Assembly: GCA_019915015.1 (NCBI GenBank)
Contig: JAHBBC010000020.1
Span: 434,001 to 498,000 of the forward strand
Source: Auriscalpium vulgare
Lineage: Eukaryota > Basidiomycota > Agaricomycetes > Russulales > Auriscalpiaceae
Reading direction: 5' to 3'
DNA: 64,000 nucleotides
Within the stretch, counting starts at the first letter, position 1, and each line of letters starts with the position of its first letter. Positions 11,332 through 23,900 of the stretch are shown one piece after another. Both the position numbers and the translations under genes were made by a program. The notes beneath the pieces are model-generated. The model saw only the letters and a list, made by a program, of their open reading frames with translations. It made no database searches and was not told the origin of the DNA.

Positions 11332-13419
11332 CGGTGGGGACGTGGAGGCGGGGAGCACGTTGCGCGGGGGTTAAGAGTCACAGTCTCCGAGGATGAGGAC
11401 ACCTAAATAGAGTGAATTCGGGACCGACCGGCAAAGACGCAGTGCTGCTGCGCAATCACGAAAGCGCAGCGTTGCGGCTGTGCAGCGAAGCGCCTGGCAG
11501 TCTCGATGGGTGGTAGGGAGCAGAATGGTCCACAGTTGTCCTTGCGCCTAAAGAACAAATCTGTAAGCAAACGCTCATGCAGCCACGTATTTTCGAAGAC
11601 AAATAATGCGCGTATTCGTAGCTGCCAGGTAGCTTCGAGCGCATACAGTGTACTAAGAGGGGCTCACATGTCAGGCACAGCGATGAAACTGTCAGCACCG
11701 CAGCAGAGCTGCGCAACGTGGTCGACCTAGAAACACCAGCGCAATCGTAGGTGGGAAGGTACTCACCGGCTTCGCAGGCGTAAGCCAATTGTGTGGTCCG
11801 TGGACAAGTCGAGGCTGGAGTTCGTCGCTGATGGTTGTAACGCCAATTGGCAATTGCTCACCTGGCGTGTCCTAGTCAACTAGAGCGGTCCTAGGCCTCT
11901 CGCAGTTAATGACAGTGGTGAAGTGGTGAGAGGGAGGAGACGTGACTGATTGGGCGGCGCAGCGCCTGAGGCAGCTTTTACACGCCACCGGGTTTAACCG
12001 CCAGCTCAGGTAAGCCACCCGCGCGCTCCTTCGCAGTTGAACTTGAACTTGAACTTCAATATTTGAAGTTCCTTTCATACTCACTGGCCACCGGCGCTCA
12101 TCTAGCTGCGCTTCTGAATTGTCTACCGTCTAGCAGGCATCTGGACACTCAGGGCTGAGACTTGATCGCGCTTGCAGCCATATACCTTTGCTCAATCTGG
12201 CTCTGATACGCTCGACAACTTTCGCAACGGGTTGGCTACGACTGTAGGCATTCCTGACATATGCAATCTGTCTTGACAGACGGGTATCACGCTGACCTTC
12301 GGGCTCTTTTTTGCCACGGCTTAGGCTCGGACGACCGCCGCGATGAGAGCGGGTGGGTCGTAGTCGGACAATTGCAGGGGCGACTCCAAGGTTTTTCGAT
12401 TGAATGCATAGCGCGTTACCGTGTCCTCGTTGAACATAAAGTAATACCTATTGCTCCTCAGTCTCTTGACTTTTGCGGTCTACAGTTGAAGCGCAGTGAT
12501 CAATATTGCATGCCGATTGCAGTTTTTTTTGCTGGCTGAAATGCAGTACTTTGCTGGTCCCTAACGAATCCGATGCCTTGCGGCGTCTTGGGATCTTTCT
12601 TCAAGCTGCCCTGTATCACATGGCAAGCCTGGCACCTGCCTCGACGTGCCTCGGGCTACAGCTGCACGCCAGCGGCCAGCCATCATACCTTCTACTTCTT
12701 CTCCGTGCATAACGTCAATCTCCGCACAAGCCATCGCCTTCGTTGTGACTAACCTTAACGGACGTCAACGCAATCCTCCCTCGTTCGAACTTCGACCGAC
12801 GGTCTGCGCCCAGCGCATGTGCGGACAATCCTCGGACGGCTTACCACAGACCCATCAACGGACCAGCGGGCGGAGGAACGCAGGTGAATTGCAGGCGAGG
12901 CAGCGAAATTGATACGCTGGCTGTCTGCGTGCAAGGCAAGTGAAAGGCGAGAATCCCAGCTGACGCGTCGGAGGAAGGACCGGACCTCCGTTGGCGGCAT
13001 TCCACGTGGACTCATCCGCGCCCACCTTTGGCCGTCTTTGCCTCCTGACCGTGTACCGCGCGCATCCTCGTCACCCCCTACCTTCCTGGCACCATGCCAC
13101 GCAATGTGAAGTGCATATTCGGAATATTGCAGCATTTGAGTGAGTGTGGCCCTTACAGGGCTAGCGTTCACGGCACTAGGCAAACACACCGCCGGTAAGT
13201 GGTTCGTCGATCACAGCCTCTGTAAACCCGCACCCGCCGGAAATCTGTTGGCCTCGTCAGAACAGATCTCATCTAGGATCCCGAGCGCGGACTCCGAGCC
13301 GTCTCGTCGGACAATTTTCGGGCACGGCGCACCCTCGCGGGCGGGTGACAGAGACGCAGCTGCACAATAAATAACCTGGCCCACATCGCCTGTTCGACGT
13401 TTGCACCCCCTCGCCTCCG
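11332..13419. other. Intergenic region, no gene seen
   Basis: No frame with a domain or splice pattern is seen. At 12034-12071 there are three gaacttgaactt-type repeats running into a perfect 21 bp inverted repeat (GAACTTCAA / TTGAAGTTC around TAT, 12051-12071). The last 100 bases precede the lactonase gene and include an AT-rich 'caataaataacc' near 13362. Confidence 0.5.
12051..12071. repeat. Perfect 9 bp inverted repeat with 3 bp loop
   Basis: GAACTTCAA, TAT, TTGAAGTTC. It is preceded by direct GAACTT repeats. It could be a small hairpin or a binding site; nothing further can be said. Confidence 0.6.
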
Positions 13420-14584
13420 ATGCCTCTACATCATATCCTCGTCGCGTCGTACACCGACGCCATCGCCACGCTGCGCTTCGACAGCACCGCACGCGAGCTC
13501 AAGCTTGTGTCGACCGTGCAGGTCGGCCACCACCCGTCTTGGATCGTGGCGCACCCGGAAGACACCTCGCTTGTGTTCACGGGGCTCGAGCAGGCGGATG
13601 GGAGGATATTGGCTCTGAAGTACGACGCTGAGGGGCGGGGGACCGTGGTGGGCTCAATATCAAGCGGCGGCGCGGACCCTGCATCTCTCCTCGCCGCCGA
13701 CGGAACACTATTCATCGGAAACGTGCGTCCCAACGTCCTCTTCCTACTTCTATTCATCAACGCGCGCTATTCAGTACTCCTCTGGGTCGCTCGTGGTGAC
13801 ACCGCTGTCCGCCTCGCCACCATATTTTTCGGACGCGGCAAGCGTATCCACGCAATTTTCGGGGACCGGGCCGGATGCTTCCCGGCAAGAGTCCTCCCAC
13901 CCGCATCAAGTCGTCTTCGTCCCCGGGCGCGAAGAGCTCCTCGTGCCCGACCTCGGCGCAGACAAGACGTGGCGGCTTTCGAAGCAGGGGGGTGTGTGGA
14001 CGGTGAAGGGCCACGTCGAGTATGAGCCAGGTAGCGGGCCGAGACATGTCGTCTTTAACGGTGCGTAACATCTTCTTGGGTCTCCCTACACCCGCTGACA
14101 GACACTTCGTGCACAAGCAGACGGGATTCTTTACACGCTGAATGAGCTGAAGAGCACAATATCGGCCCATCGCTTCCCACCCCTCCCCGAGGCGCCCACA
14201 CTCCTCCACACCACATCGACCTTCGCAAGCCCGCCGAACCCGCTCGGCGCATGCCTCGCCGCCGAGCTCCTCCTCTCCTCCTCCGGCCCGAGCCCGCCCT
14301 ACCTGTACGCCTCAAACCGCAACGACCCGTCCCCACTCGGTGACCCGCTCTCGATCTTCTCGCTCGCGAATCCCGAGGCCCCCGCGCTCGTGGGCGACGT
14401 GCGCTCGGGCGTGAAACACATGCGTGGCGTCGTGGTTGGCGGAGAGGGTGGGCGCTTCGTCGTGCTGGGCGGCGCGCTGGGTGGGGGGGTGAAGATTTAC
14501 GAGCAGGAGGACGCGGGACGCGCGCTGCGGGAGGTCGCGGCGCTGCCGGGCGTAGAGGCGCCGACGGGCTTCTTGTGGCTGTGA
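13420..14584 (+). CDS. Seven-bladed beta-propeller lactonase (6-phosphogluconolactonase-like)
   Basis: Exons 13420-13722, 13775-14060 and 14121-14584 give 1053 nt (350 aa). Introns are 52 and 60 bp with gtgcgt donors and cag acceptors. The protein has the lactonase (cycloisomerase 2) pattern: an HHILVASYTDAIATLRFD start, a VGHHPSWIVAHPED blade and a clear HPHQVVFVPGREELLVPDLG blade followed by GSGPRHVVFN, then YLYASNRN. The HPHQ...VPDLG..K and GPRH segments carry conserved residues of the family. Length fits the family (about 350 aa). No signal peptide is seen, so it is probably cytosolic. Members open sugar lactones or muconolactone-type rings; the substrate here is unknown. Confidence 0.9.
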
Positions 14585-15474
14585 GTGCTACCGTTTGGTA
14601 CGCCCCGCCGTGCTGTGGCGATGATAAGGGGCGCCGTGCTGAGGAATGGGTGTTTGTTGTAGCGTGCCGAGTCGAGAAATAGAGGCAAAGCCGCTTGAGA
14701 AGACGACCGACGGTGCGAGCTCAGGGTTCCTTTCCGACGTTCTCGGATGGATTATCTCAAAGCTGCGTGCGCTGTGGGCTGGTATCGTCGGAGGGCCGGC
14801 ATCAGGGAAGTAGGAACGGCATACGCTACGCATCGTTCTTCAAGTCACTATCTCATTTCCGAACTACCCCCTATCATGATACCCCGTTATCCCGTATTCC
14901 ATACTCACAAGCGCTCCAAATGTCATCCCGCAGATCACTCATACCTATAGCATGTAAATCGTTTAGGAAATAAAGGTATTTTCATGTTTACATCCGAGTT
15001 GCAAGCGGATGAGTTGGAAACTGATTCAATACATAGCCTCAAATATTCTTGATGTACTAGGGTGACTTTTCGCAGGATTTACATAGGTGCATGGAAGATT
15101 CAGAGCAGAGCAATTATATCCATCTGTCTACTGAGAGTGCACAGAGTCGGACTTTGAAGAGGGCGATAATCAACCAATTATTTATCGCTTGCAGTGAGCC
15201 CGGACCCCCTTCAACCAGATCCTCACATTTAAGAAGGCAACCCCCTGGCAGAACAGCGGACCGCGGTAGTCGGACACCTGAGTGTCTGGTCCTGGTCTGG
15301 ACGCCACACTGCAGTCGGCGAAGAGAACATATGAGTTCGGAGCTCAGGCTCATCATCCGCTGAAATGTCGACATGAAACGCTACCGCAAATGAGCCTGCA
15401 TCACGTGCGCACAGCCGGCCGAAAAATCTCGGCGAAGTCGACTCTGACAAAACAATTTGAAAGGCGCACACCCC
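14585..15474. other. Intergenic region, no gene seen
   Basis: This is the 3' flank of the lactonase and the 5' flank of RPAC1. Short frames only. No repeat or regulatory element stands out. Confidence 0.5.
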
Positions 15475-16851
15475 ATGTCTGCGCACGCATCAACGTCATT
15501 CGACCCGAGGAAACACGTAGGCGTGCTCGCGGAGCGTGTCACCAATGTGTCGAGCACGGACTTTCCGGGGTACAGCCCAGACGAGGACTTTTCCTGGAAT
15601 CTGGCAAAGTTCAAGAAGGTGCGTCGTCGCAGGCCGCCCGGTGGACGTCCAGGCTGAGTGGAATCGTTTGGGGGTGTGACTGGTACAGAGGCTAAGGGTT
15701 CAGGTGAAGAGGCTGTCAAGCCGCTCCATCGAGTTCGACCTCATCGGCGTGGACGCATCCGTCGCAAATGCGCTGCGGCGGATTCTCATAGCAGAAGTGC
15801 GTGCCGCTTGTTCCTTTCACTTTTGCTCGTAATATTCAAGTGACACAGGTTCCGGCAGTTGCGGTCGAATATGTATATGTGTGGAACAATACGTCTGTCA
15901 TGGTCGACGAGGTGTTCTCACATCGACTGGGCCTCCTCCCGCTCAACATTGATCCTGCCCTCATGGAAATGAAAGCCAGTGCGCCAGATTACCCCCTACT
16001 ATTCACACTATGCTCACCCCGCAATTCCTAGGCGCGACCGACACCTCGACCGACCGCAACACCATCGTTTTCAAGTTGCAAGTAAGCTGCACACGCAACG
16101 CACACGCCCCAAAAGACAGCATCGACCCGAAGCAGCTGTTTATCAACTCTGAGGTGCTGTCATCGCACCTCGAGTGGGTGCCGCAAGGCGAGCAGGCGGA
16201 CGTGTTTCCGCAGCTGCCGGCGTCGACGAACCCGAACATCGTGCTCATGAAGCTGCGCCCGGGGCAGGAGATCGACATGGAGCTGCACGCGATAAAGGGC
16301 GTCGGGAAGGACCACGCGAAGTTCAGCGCCGTCGGTGCGTGCGCCCCTTGCCTTGCATGCCATACCATCCTCTCATGATCGCATCAGCGACGGCGTCGTA
16401 CCGCCTGCTCCCGCAGATCTTCCTCAACCCGACGAAGCCCGTTCCGCCACACCTCGCGGAGAAGTTCGCCGGGTGTTTCTCACCGGGCGTCATCCGCGTC
16501 GATCCGCGCACCAAGGAGATCTCTATCGACGACGAGAAGCTGCGCACGGATAGCGTGAGCCGCGAGGTGCTGCGGCACCCCGAGTTCGAAGGGTGTGTGC
16601 AGCTCGGGCGTGTGCGGGACCACTTTATCTGTGCGTCTTTGGCATTTATTTCATCGTCGCGGAAGCTGATATGTTGGTGGGTGGTGGTGGTTACAGTCCA
16701 TATAGAGTCGGAAGGTGCGTACGAGCCACAGCGGTTGCTGCTCGAGTCAACAAGGGTCATGCGACAAAAAATTGCGGATTTGAAGAAGGCGGCGGAGGCA
16801 CTAATGGCGGTGAATGTCGACGACGAGGACGTGTCGATGGCGGACGCTTAG
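15475..16851 (+). CDS. RPC40: RNA polymerases I and III subunit RPAC1 (AC40)
   Basis: Six exons: 15475-15618, 15704-15796, 15849-15978, 16032-16334, 16388-16630 and 16697-16851 (1068 nt, 355 aa). Introns are 52-85 bp and every junction keeps the frame. It is the alpha-like subunit shared by RNA polymerases I and III, pairing with AC19 in the assembly platform. Diagnostic segments are the N-terminal alpha motif FDLIGVDASVANALRRILIAE (split by introns 1 and 2), VPAVAVEYVYVWNNTSVMVDEVFSHRLGL, HLEWVPQGEQ, a KGVGKDHAKFSAVATASYRL motif and RDHFIFHIES near the end. Length is normal for the family. The ATG at 15475 is the first in frame and gives the usual start before the conserved RV..VSSTDFPG segment. 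It converges with the gene at 17024. Confidence 0.95.
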
Positions 16852-17023
16852 ATCTAGACAGTGTAATCCACGCATGTACTCAGCGCATGTATTGTGTACT
16901 ATGGTCGACATGGACATGTACAGGTCGTGCAAGAATGTCCGGAGATGTGAGTGCGCGCGATGATAAGATGTCAAGAAAACAAAGGCAAATTCACAGAGAT
17001 AATCATAGCATAGCAAGATGTTC

Positions 17024-18234
17024 TCACCCGTCAAACATGGTCCCATCCATCCTGACCCCCATATTTTGCTTCACCTCCATCCCCAACAGCTTCCTCTTGC
17101 CCGCTTCGACGCGCTCCTGCTGAACCTTCCGTAATTCTGACAGCTGTTCCTTGCTCAGGTAGCTCTCGCGCTCGGACGCGGGCCGCTTCAAGCTGGACTG
17201 GTGGGCGCGCATGTCCGCGGTGGCGTCGTACGAGTCGTTCGCGGGTGGGATGTACTCGCCGGAGCGCATGGCAGACATACGCCGCTCGTAGGCTTCCATG
17301 TGGTAGAACTTTTCGTGCGGGAGAGTAGCTGCGGGAGGTATTGGCATGGATAGAAGGGAGATGCGAAGGCAACGCACCAGTGTTGAAGTCCTCGACGAAC
17401 CGAGCGAACTCTTTCTTCGTCGTTTCTTTGGACATGGTTTCCGGGTTCAGCTTGCGTTCTTCGACGAGCCACGAGCGGAACTCTTGCTCCTTGTTGTATA
17501 TGCTATGCGCGTAAGTCAGATGGGGCACATGGAGAACTGAGAAACACGTACTCAGTTTCGCTGATGATCCCGTATTTGCCCCACTGCCCTCCAACGGCGG
17601 CACTGCTCCCTGCGTGTTTCTTCTTCTAAACCCAACAACATGAGAACCGTAAACAGCGCAAATGCCAGAATGAACACACCTTTTTCTCCTTCCTCTCCTT
17701 CTTCTCCCGCTTCTTCTCCTTTTTGTCCCGCTCCCGACTGCGGCTACGACTCCTGCTCCTACTCCTGCTCCGACTATGCCGCGACTTGCGGTGCTTCTTC
17801 CGCTTCCGCCTATGCTCCTCCTCGCTATCCTCCGAGTCCGAGCCGCCCGACCTGGAGCTCGACCGCGCGCGACGCTTCTCCTTCCGCCGGGAATCGCGCG
17901 AGCGTGATCGTGAACGGGACTTCTCTCGCCCGCGGTCACGCTCCTCCCGGTCGCGCCTGTGGACAGGCGATGCAGAGCGCTTGCGGTCGCGGTCGCGATC
18001 CCTGTCACGCTCGCGCGACCGCGAACGGTCCTTGTCCCTGCGCCCATGCCTGTCCCTCTCGCGCTCGCGCTCTCTCGACCGCGACCTCGAGCGACGGCGT
18101 GTGTCGCGTGCTGGTGAGCGGGGGCGGTATGATCTGCTTGGGGATGCGACTGGGCGAGAGGTGTTAGGTCTCCGCCGAGGAGAGCGCTCGCGTGGTGGTG
18201 GTCGGCCCAGGTGTGGAGGTGGGTCGCGTTCCAT
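17024..18234 (-). CDS. SR-rich nuclear protein with SCI1-like C-terminal domain
   Basis: Exons on the minus strand are 18234-17680, 17625-17552, 17502-17378 and 17328-17024 (1059 nt, 352 aa); introns are 54, 49 and 49 bp. Residues 1-185 are an Arg/Ser, Arg/Asp and Lys-rich region like the RS domains of splicing factors. After it comes a conserved block: GGQWGKYGIISETDIYNKE, then EFRSWLVEERKLNPETMSKE, ARFVEDFNTATLPHEKFY and MEAYERRM. This pattern resembles the plant style cell-cycle inhibitor 1 (SCI1) family and its fungal relatives, which are nuclear proteins of poorly known role. Family naming is from memory and moderately sure; nuclear location and an RNA-processing link are inferred from the RS region. 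Its 3' end faces RPAC1 with 172 bp between stop codons. Confidence 0.8.
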
Positions 18235-18995
18235 AGTTAGAACCAGAACTGTTTCTTTGCTGTCCAAGATGACGAGCAAGCTTGGCAAAAGACAGCCGAG
18301 TGAAGGACGGGAAGAGACGGGAAGTCCGCGAGCAGCGGCTGGCGCTGTGCTGTGTGCTGTGGACGGCGCTTTGGCCCGAAAGGACGAAATATGGCACCAG
18401 AAATAGAAGTTGATGCCAAGATGGGCCACGTTTTAGCCGGAAAGTGGGTCTCGCTCTCCTCCTACCTTCACCCACTGAGAACCTTCGACTGGCCGACATT
18501 CATGAGCAACGGGCCATTGGATAGTGTCAATATCCATGTTTACACTCATGAAATGTTGGAATTTAGGATGAATTGTCTCTCGCACGACGTCGCCGGCTCC
18601 GACTACGGTCGACACAAGATACATTGAAGACACTTGGCGTCAGACCGTACCCGTGCACGCCAACCACTCAACCCATTAGCGGGCTGGGTGGCTCGCGCGC
18701 GCGGGTAAAGCCTGCCACATCGTCCACTGTCGCCCGTCGACTTCGACTTGGCCTCTGAGAGATGCAGGTCGAGGGTGAATCCACAGTGATTCAAACAGCA
18801 AGACATCGAGCGACTTACGGGCCCTACCCCATGTGCTGGTAAGTTAACATCGCCGAGTTCCCTTGTTTGCGCTACGGGCTCCGGGTGAGTGATATATCAA
18901 ACTGTCAGAGAGAAAGTCATTAATGCTTTCGCGTTGGGCAGGACAGGTGATAACGCACCTTTTTGTGGGCTCTGTCCGCGATTGTGCCTGCGATA
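18235..18995. other. Upstream region of the SR-rich gene, no gene seen
   Basis: This is the promoter side of the gene at 17024. Only short frames. The LINE inserted at its right end (after 19008). Confidence 0.5.
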
Positions 18996-19008
18996 TTCGG
19001 CGCACTGC
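18996..19008. repeat. 13 bp target-site duplication, 5' copy
   Basis: ttcggcgcactgc, repeated exactly at 25698-25710 right after the LINE poly(A) tail. Confidence 0.9.
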
Positions 19009-19175
19009 TTCTTTTTCTCGTACCACCATCAAGGACAGGTGGCACCCCTGGGACCCCAGCTACTCAGGCAACCTCAAGACCCTCTGCCGCTGCTCTCCTG
19101 GACCCCTCTGCTCTCGGAGAACGCTTCAGGACATAGAATAGAACCTTATCGAAGGCTCTGAAAAAGAACGACGTC

Positions 19176-20936
19176 ATGGCGACGCCAGGCGGACGCGCTG
19201 GAGCCGCAACGACGCGCCACGTGAGCGCGTCGCGCGGTAGCACGCCCCTTGCGCAAGACCCCCCGACCGAGTTCACATTCGAGAAATACAAGGACGCGCA
19301 GGATTACCTCATTAACAAGTCCCTTCACATCCCCGACACCCCATTCACGCTCGAATCCATCGTCACCACTCTGCTGCACATCTCGAACCTCTCCAAAGTC
19401 CCCAAACCCGTCGAAACTGCCATCCGGGCAGCCGCCTTCACTCTGTCGCACCTCGAATCTGGACATCGCAGCGACGAACTGGCCGCCATGGTCGCGCAGA
19501 AGGTCGAGGAGCGCCTGCAGCCGATCACAGCCTCGCTCACCAGCGCTGCTGTCGACCTCACGATTCAAGCCGCCGACACGAAGGCGATGCAATCTCTGGT
19601 CACGGACCTCGAGTCCGTGCGTGATTCTCAAAAGGACATCCTCTCCGACATCCAGTCCACCGCCCATAAAGTGACCGATTCAACCGATCGCTTGGAATCC
19701 ACCACGAGTTCTTACCGCGACGCTCTGGTGAACGCCGCGAAGACCGGCCCGGCCGGTGTTCCTTCCCTCGACCCGCGCATTGTCCAGCAGATCCTCACTC
19801 GCGACTGTCAGATCCTCATCGAGGCCCCGCGGGCCCAGGCACCAACGCTCACGCAGAGCATCACCTCCATCCGTGCCCAGCTCAGCGAAGTCATCAAGAA
19901 TCTTGCCCCGGCGCCTCCCTTCGCGCTCACCATCAAAGACATGTATCGCATTCAGTCTGGCGCTCTGGTCATCCAATTCGGTAGCAAGGAGATGGCGGAA
20001 TGGGTCCGCAGTGATTCCGGCGCACGCCGTACCTTTGCAGAGACAGTCCATCCCGAAGCGGAAGTCCGCCCGCAGAGCTACTCTGTTCTCACTCGCTTCG
20101 TCCCCCTCACCCTAGACCCCAACACTCCGTATCACCTCCGCGAGATAGAAGAGGTCAACCATATGCCCGCAAACGCCATTGTCAAGGCTCAATGGATCAA
20201 GCCCCCGCAGCGCCGAGACCCGAATCAGGTGTGCGGGCACATGCACCTGACCTTCAGCAACGTCGACACGGCAAATCTTGCCCTGCGGGATGGTGTAGTA
20301 ATCCGCGAGAAGAAGCTGTTCTCTGAGCGCACTCGCCGCGAGCCGCTCCGCTGTCTGAAATGCCACAAGTGGGGCCACAAAGCTGACGCTTGCAGGTCTT
20401 CGCGCGATACCTGCGGCACCTGCGGCAATGAGCACCGCACAAGTGACTGTTCGTCATACAAGACATACTGGTGCGTATCCTGCCAGTCATCTGACCATGC
20501 TAGCTGGGATCGCGCGTGCCCGGAGTTCCTCAAGCGCTGTCGCCAATTCGACGACCGGTATCCCGAGAACTCCCTGCAATATTTCCCTACGGCAGAGCCC
20601 TGGACGCACTACTCGCGGCCCCAACGGCCTTCACGCGAGGAGCGTTATCCGGACCAGCTAGCCCCCTCGCGCCGCTCTCCTCAGCGACAATCTCCTCCCC
20701 CGCGCCAGCGCCTTCACGCCCCCAGGCCGCCACCAACCCCCGCCGCCACCAACCAGCGTACGCTGCACGAGTACCTCAGCACGCAGCCGCCAACGGACGC
20801 CCCCCTCCCGGCGCGTCAGGTCTCCGCCTCTCCCCCTCCAGGCGTCACGGTATACCGGCGCCAGCGCTCATCTGGCGTCAACTGGGACGACGACGTCGAA
20901 CGTACGGCTCCCTTATCCCCGGTCATTCATGGTTAG
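19176..20936 (+). CDS. LINE ORF1, Gag-like RNA-binding protein
   Basis: 586 aa. It binds the element RNA and forms the ribonucleoprotein used for retrotransposition. The N-terminal half is helical; the middle (about residues 245-375) is a globular region like LINE Gag domains. The C-terminal part has three clustered zinc knuckles starting at CLKCHKWGHKADAC (about residue 393), then CGTCGNEHRTSDC and CVSCQSSDHASWDRAC. The tail is Pro/Arg-rich. The stop TAG at 20934 overlaps the ORF2 start in the string ATGGTTAG. The ATG at 19176 is the first in the frame. Confidence 0.9.
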   Translation: MATPGGRAGAATTRHVSASRGSTPLAQDPPTEFTFEKYKDAQDYLINKSLHIPDTPFTLESIVTTLLHISNLSKVPKPVETAIRAAAFTLSHLESGHRSDELAAMVAQKVEERLQPITASLTSAAVDLTIQAADTKAMQSLVTDLESVRDSQKDILSDIQSTAHKVTDSTDRLESTTSSYRDALVNAAKTGPAGVPSLDPRIVQQILTRDCQILIEAPRAQAPTLTQSITSIRAQLSEVIKNLAPAPPFALTIKDMYRIQSGALVIQFGSKEMAEWVRSDSGARRTFAETVHPEAEVRPQSYSVLTRFVPLTLDPNTPYHLREIEEVNHMPANAIVKAQWIKPPQRRDPNQVCGHMHLTFSNVDTANLALRDGVVIREKKLFSERTRREPLRCLKCHKWGHKADACRSSRDTCGTCGNEHRTSDCSSYKTYWCVSCQSSDHASWDRACPEFLKRCRQFDDRYPENSLQYFPTAEPWTHYSRPQRPSREERYPDQLAPSRRSPQRQSPPPRQRLHAPRPPPTPAATNQRTLHEYLSTQPPTDAPLPARQVSASPPPGVTVYRRQRSSGVNWDDDVERTAPLSPVIHG

Positions 20937-23900
20937 CGACGACCAAGGAGGCTCCCAACAGCTCGGAATCTGGCAGCAAAACCTCAACAAATCCAGCATA
21001 GCGCAGCACCATCTTGTTAATTTAGGTAAGCTCAGGGAATACGACGTGCTTGCGTTACAGGAACCGTACATCAAGCGCGACTCGCACACGTACGCTGGAG
21101 CGCCTTGGCGCGTCGTCTACCCGTCCACTCATTCTTCCGACCCCACTGCAACCCGCGCCCTCTTCCTCGTCCGCGACAACCTCGATACAAACTCCTGGCA
21201 GCAGATCGACTTCCCCTCGGGTGACGTGTGCGTGCTCCAGTTCTCAGGCGAGTGGGGACAGCTGACGCTGTTTAATGTGTACAACCCGGGCGATCACGAC
21301 GACGTCCTTTCGGCGCTCGTGGCTTTCTGCCGTCGACATCGCGCCACGATCTACGGCGACGGATCACCTCGCTACCACGTCATCTGGCTCGGAGACTTCA
21401 ACCGGCACCACCCTAGCTGGGATCGCCCGGAGGACGACCGACTCTTCACGCCCCGCGTCATTGAAGCCGCCGAACATCTGATTGACGTACTCGCGGACTT
21501 CGACATGGACATGGCGCTCCCGGCAGGCATACCGACGCACCAGCACAACGTGACAAAGAAGTGGTCACGCCTCGACCAGGTCTTCTACTCGGAACATACG
21601 TACGATCACCTTCTCGTGTGCGAGACGCTACCAGCTTTACAGGGCCCGGGCACGGACCACATCCCCATCTCGACCAAGCTCGAACTCAGCCTCTCTCGAC
21701 GAGAGGCCACGTCACCGCCCAACTTCCGCGATGTCAACTGGGAAGAGTTTCGGAAGGCCCTGCGCGCTGAACTCGCCTTGATCGGAGCGCCTCACATCAT
21801 CAGCAGCATCCAGGAGTTCAACAACATTTGTCTCAAGGTGACGTCCGCTATGCAACGCGTTATCGAGCAGCACGTCCCCCGCACTCAGTTATCCATCTTC
21901 TCTAGGCGCTGGTGGTCGAAGGAGCTCACAATGATGCGCCGCTTCGAGCGCAAGGCACGCCGGGAGTCGTACAAGTTCCGTCATCTCCCCGACCACCCCT
22001 CGCATGCGGCTCACTCGCTCGAGAAGCGAGACTATGGTGCTGCTATCGAGCGCGCCAAACGCTTACACTTTCAGGACTGGCTCGAAAAGGCGACCGACCC
22101 CGATATATGGACTGCCAACCGATATATCTCGCGCCCTGCGGGCGACGGCGGACGCACACGAATCCCAACCTTGAACATTGTCGATGATGACGGTAACGCT
22201 ATCTCAGTGGCTAACAATGGTGACAAGAGCGCAGCGCTCGCTCGCGGCTTCTTCCCACAGGCGCCTGCGACGTCCGGCGTACCCGACAATTTTGACTATC
22301 CTGAACAGGTCTGCGCACTGCCCGGCATCACGCGTGCACAGATTCAGCAGCATGCCGCCCGGCTGAGCCCTTACAAGGCCCCAGGTCCAGATGGGATCCC
22401 CAACATTGTGCTCACCAAGTGCATCGACGAGCTCATTGAGTACTTATACTTCATCTTTCGGGCTGTGTTTACCCTCAGGACGTACTACGACCCATGGCGC
22501 GAGTTCACCACGGTTGTCCTCCGGAAACCGGGCAAACCTCGATACGACGTCACGAAGGCTTATCGCCCCATTGCGCTCCTCAACACGACGTGTAAACTGC
22601 TCACCTCCATTGTCGCGGAACAACTGACCTCCATAGGAGAGCGTCATGCGCTGCTGCCGCCTACGCACTTCGGCGGTCGCCCCGGTCGCACCACCACTGA
22701 CGCAATGCATCTGCTTGTGCAGAAAATCAAGAATGCGTGGCGCCAGGGTAAGGTGGTATCCGCGCTCTTCCTGGACATCGAAGGCGCCTTCCCCAATGCA
22801 GTCACAGACCGACTCCTGCACAACATGCGAGCGCGCCGCGTTCCCGAGGCAATCATTGACTTCGTCCAACGGATGCTGACTCACAGGCGTACCACGCTGC
22901 GATTCGACGACTTCACTTCAGGCGTCATAGACATCGACAACGGCATTGGCCAGGGTGACCCGCTTTCAATGGCGCTCTACTTATATTACAACGCAGGCAT
23001 CCTCGACATCCCTGGCAACCGCAGCGAAGCGGCCATGGCCTTCGTGGACGACGCCATAGTCTTTGCGATAGGTGACGACTTCGAGGAGACGCACACCATT
23101 TTACGTGACATGATGACGCGCGCTGACGGCGCGGTCGACTGGTCTACAGCTCACAACTCGCGCTTCGAATTTAGCAAGCTTGCGCTTGTAGACTTCGCCA
23201 CCCCGCAAAGCACCAAGCAGCGTACGCCACTCGTCCTTCCCATGGGCACCATTCAGCCCTCGAAAACGACCAAGTACCTCGGGGTCATTGTCGACCAGCA
23301 CCTCAACTGGGCAGCCCAGGCGCAATACGCGGTTCGCAAGGGCACGCAATGGGCCAATCAGCTACGCCGCCTCGCGACTACTGCACATGGGCTGACTCCC
23401 GCTTACACGCGCCGTCTCTACATAGCCGTTGCCATCCCGAAGATGCTCTACGCTGTCGATGTCTGGTGCACTCCGATCCACGGCGAAGGCGCACGCAAGA
23501 AGGGGTCGGTGACCGCCATCCGCGCGCTAGCCCGTGTGCAGCGCATTGGTACCATCGCCATCACCGGCGGTCTCCGCTCATCTCCCACAGACGCTCTCGA
23601 CGCCCATGCCCACCTGCTTCCCATGGCGCTCGCAGTCAACAAGGCATGCCACCGAGCCGCAACGCGTCTCTGCACTCTCCCCCTAGCGCATCCACTCGCC
23701 CCGCTCGTAAAACGATGCGCTGACCGTTACGTGCAAACACACCGCTCACCCATTCACATCCTTCTCCGCATCTTCGACCTCCACCCCAACGCAGTTGAGA
23801 CCATCCCAGCAGTTCGTGGGCGGCCCGGCGCGTCCTTACCGTTCACCGTGCACATTGACGCCACTCGGGAGGCAGCCATCAACTCTGACAACAACGCGCG

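Noticed and set aside
17723..18406. Long plus-strand frames opposite the SR-rich gene
   Set aside because: They are complements of the Arg/Ser codon runs. The minus-strand gene has conserved domains and good introns.
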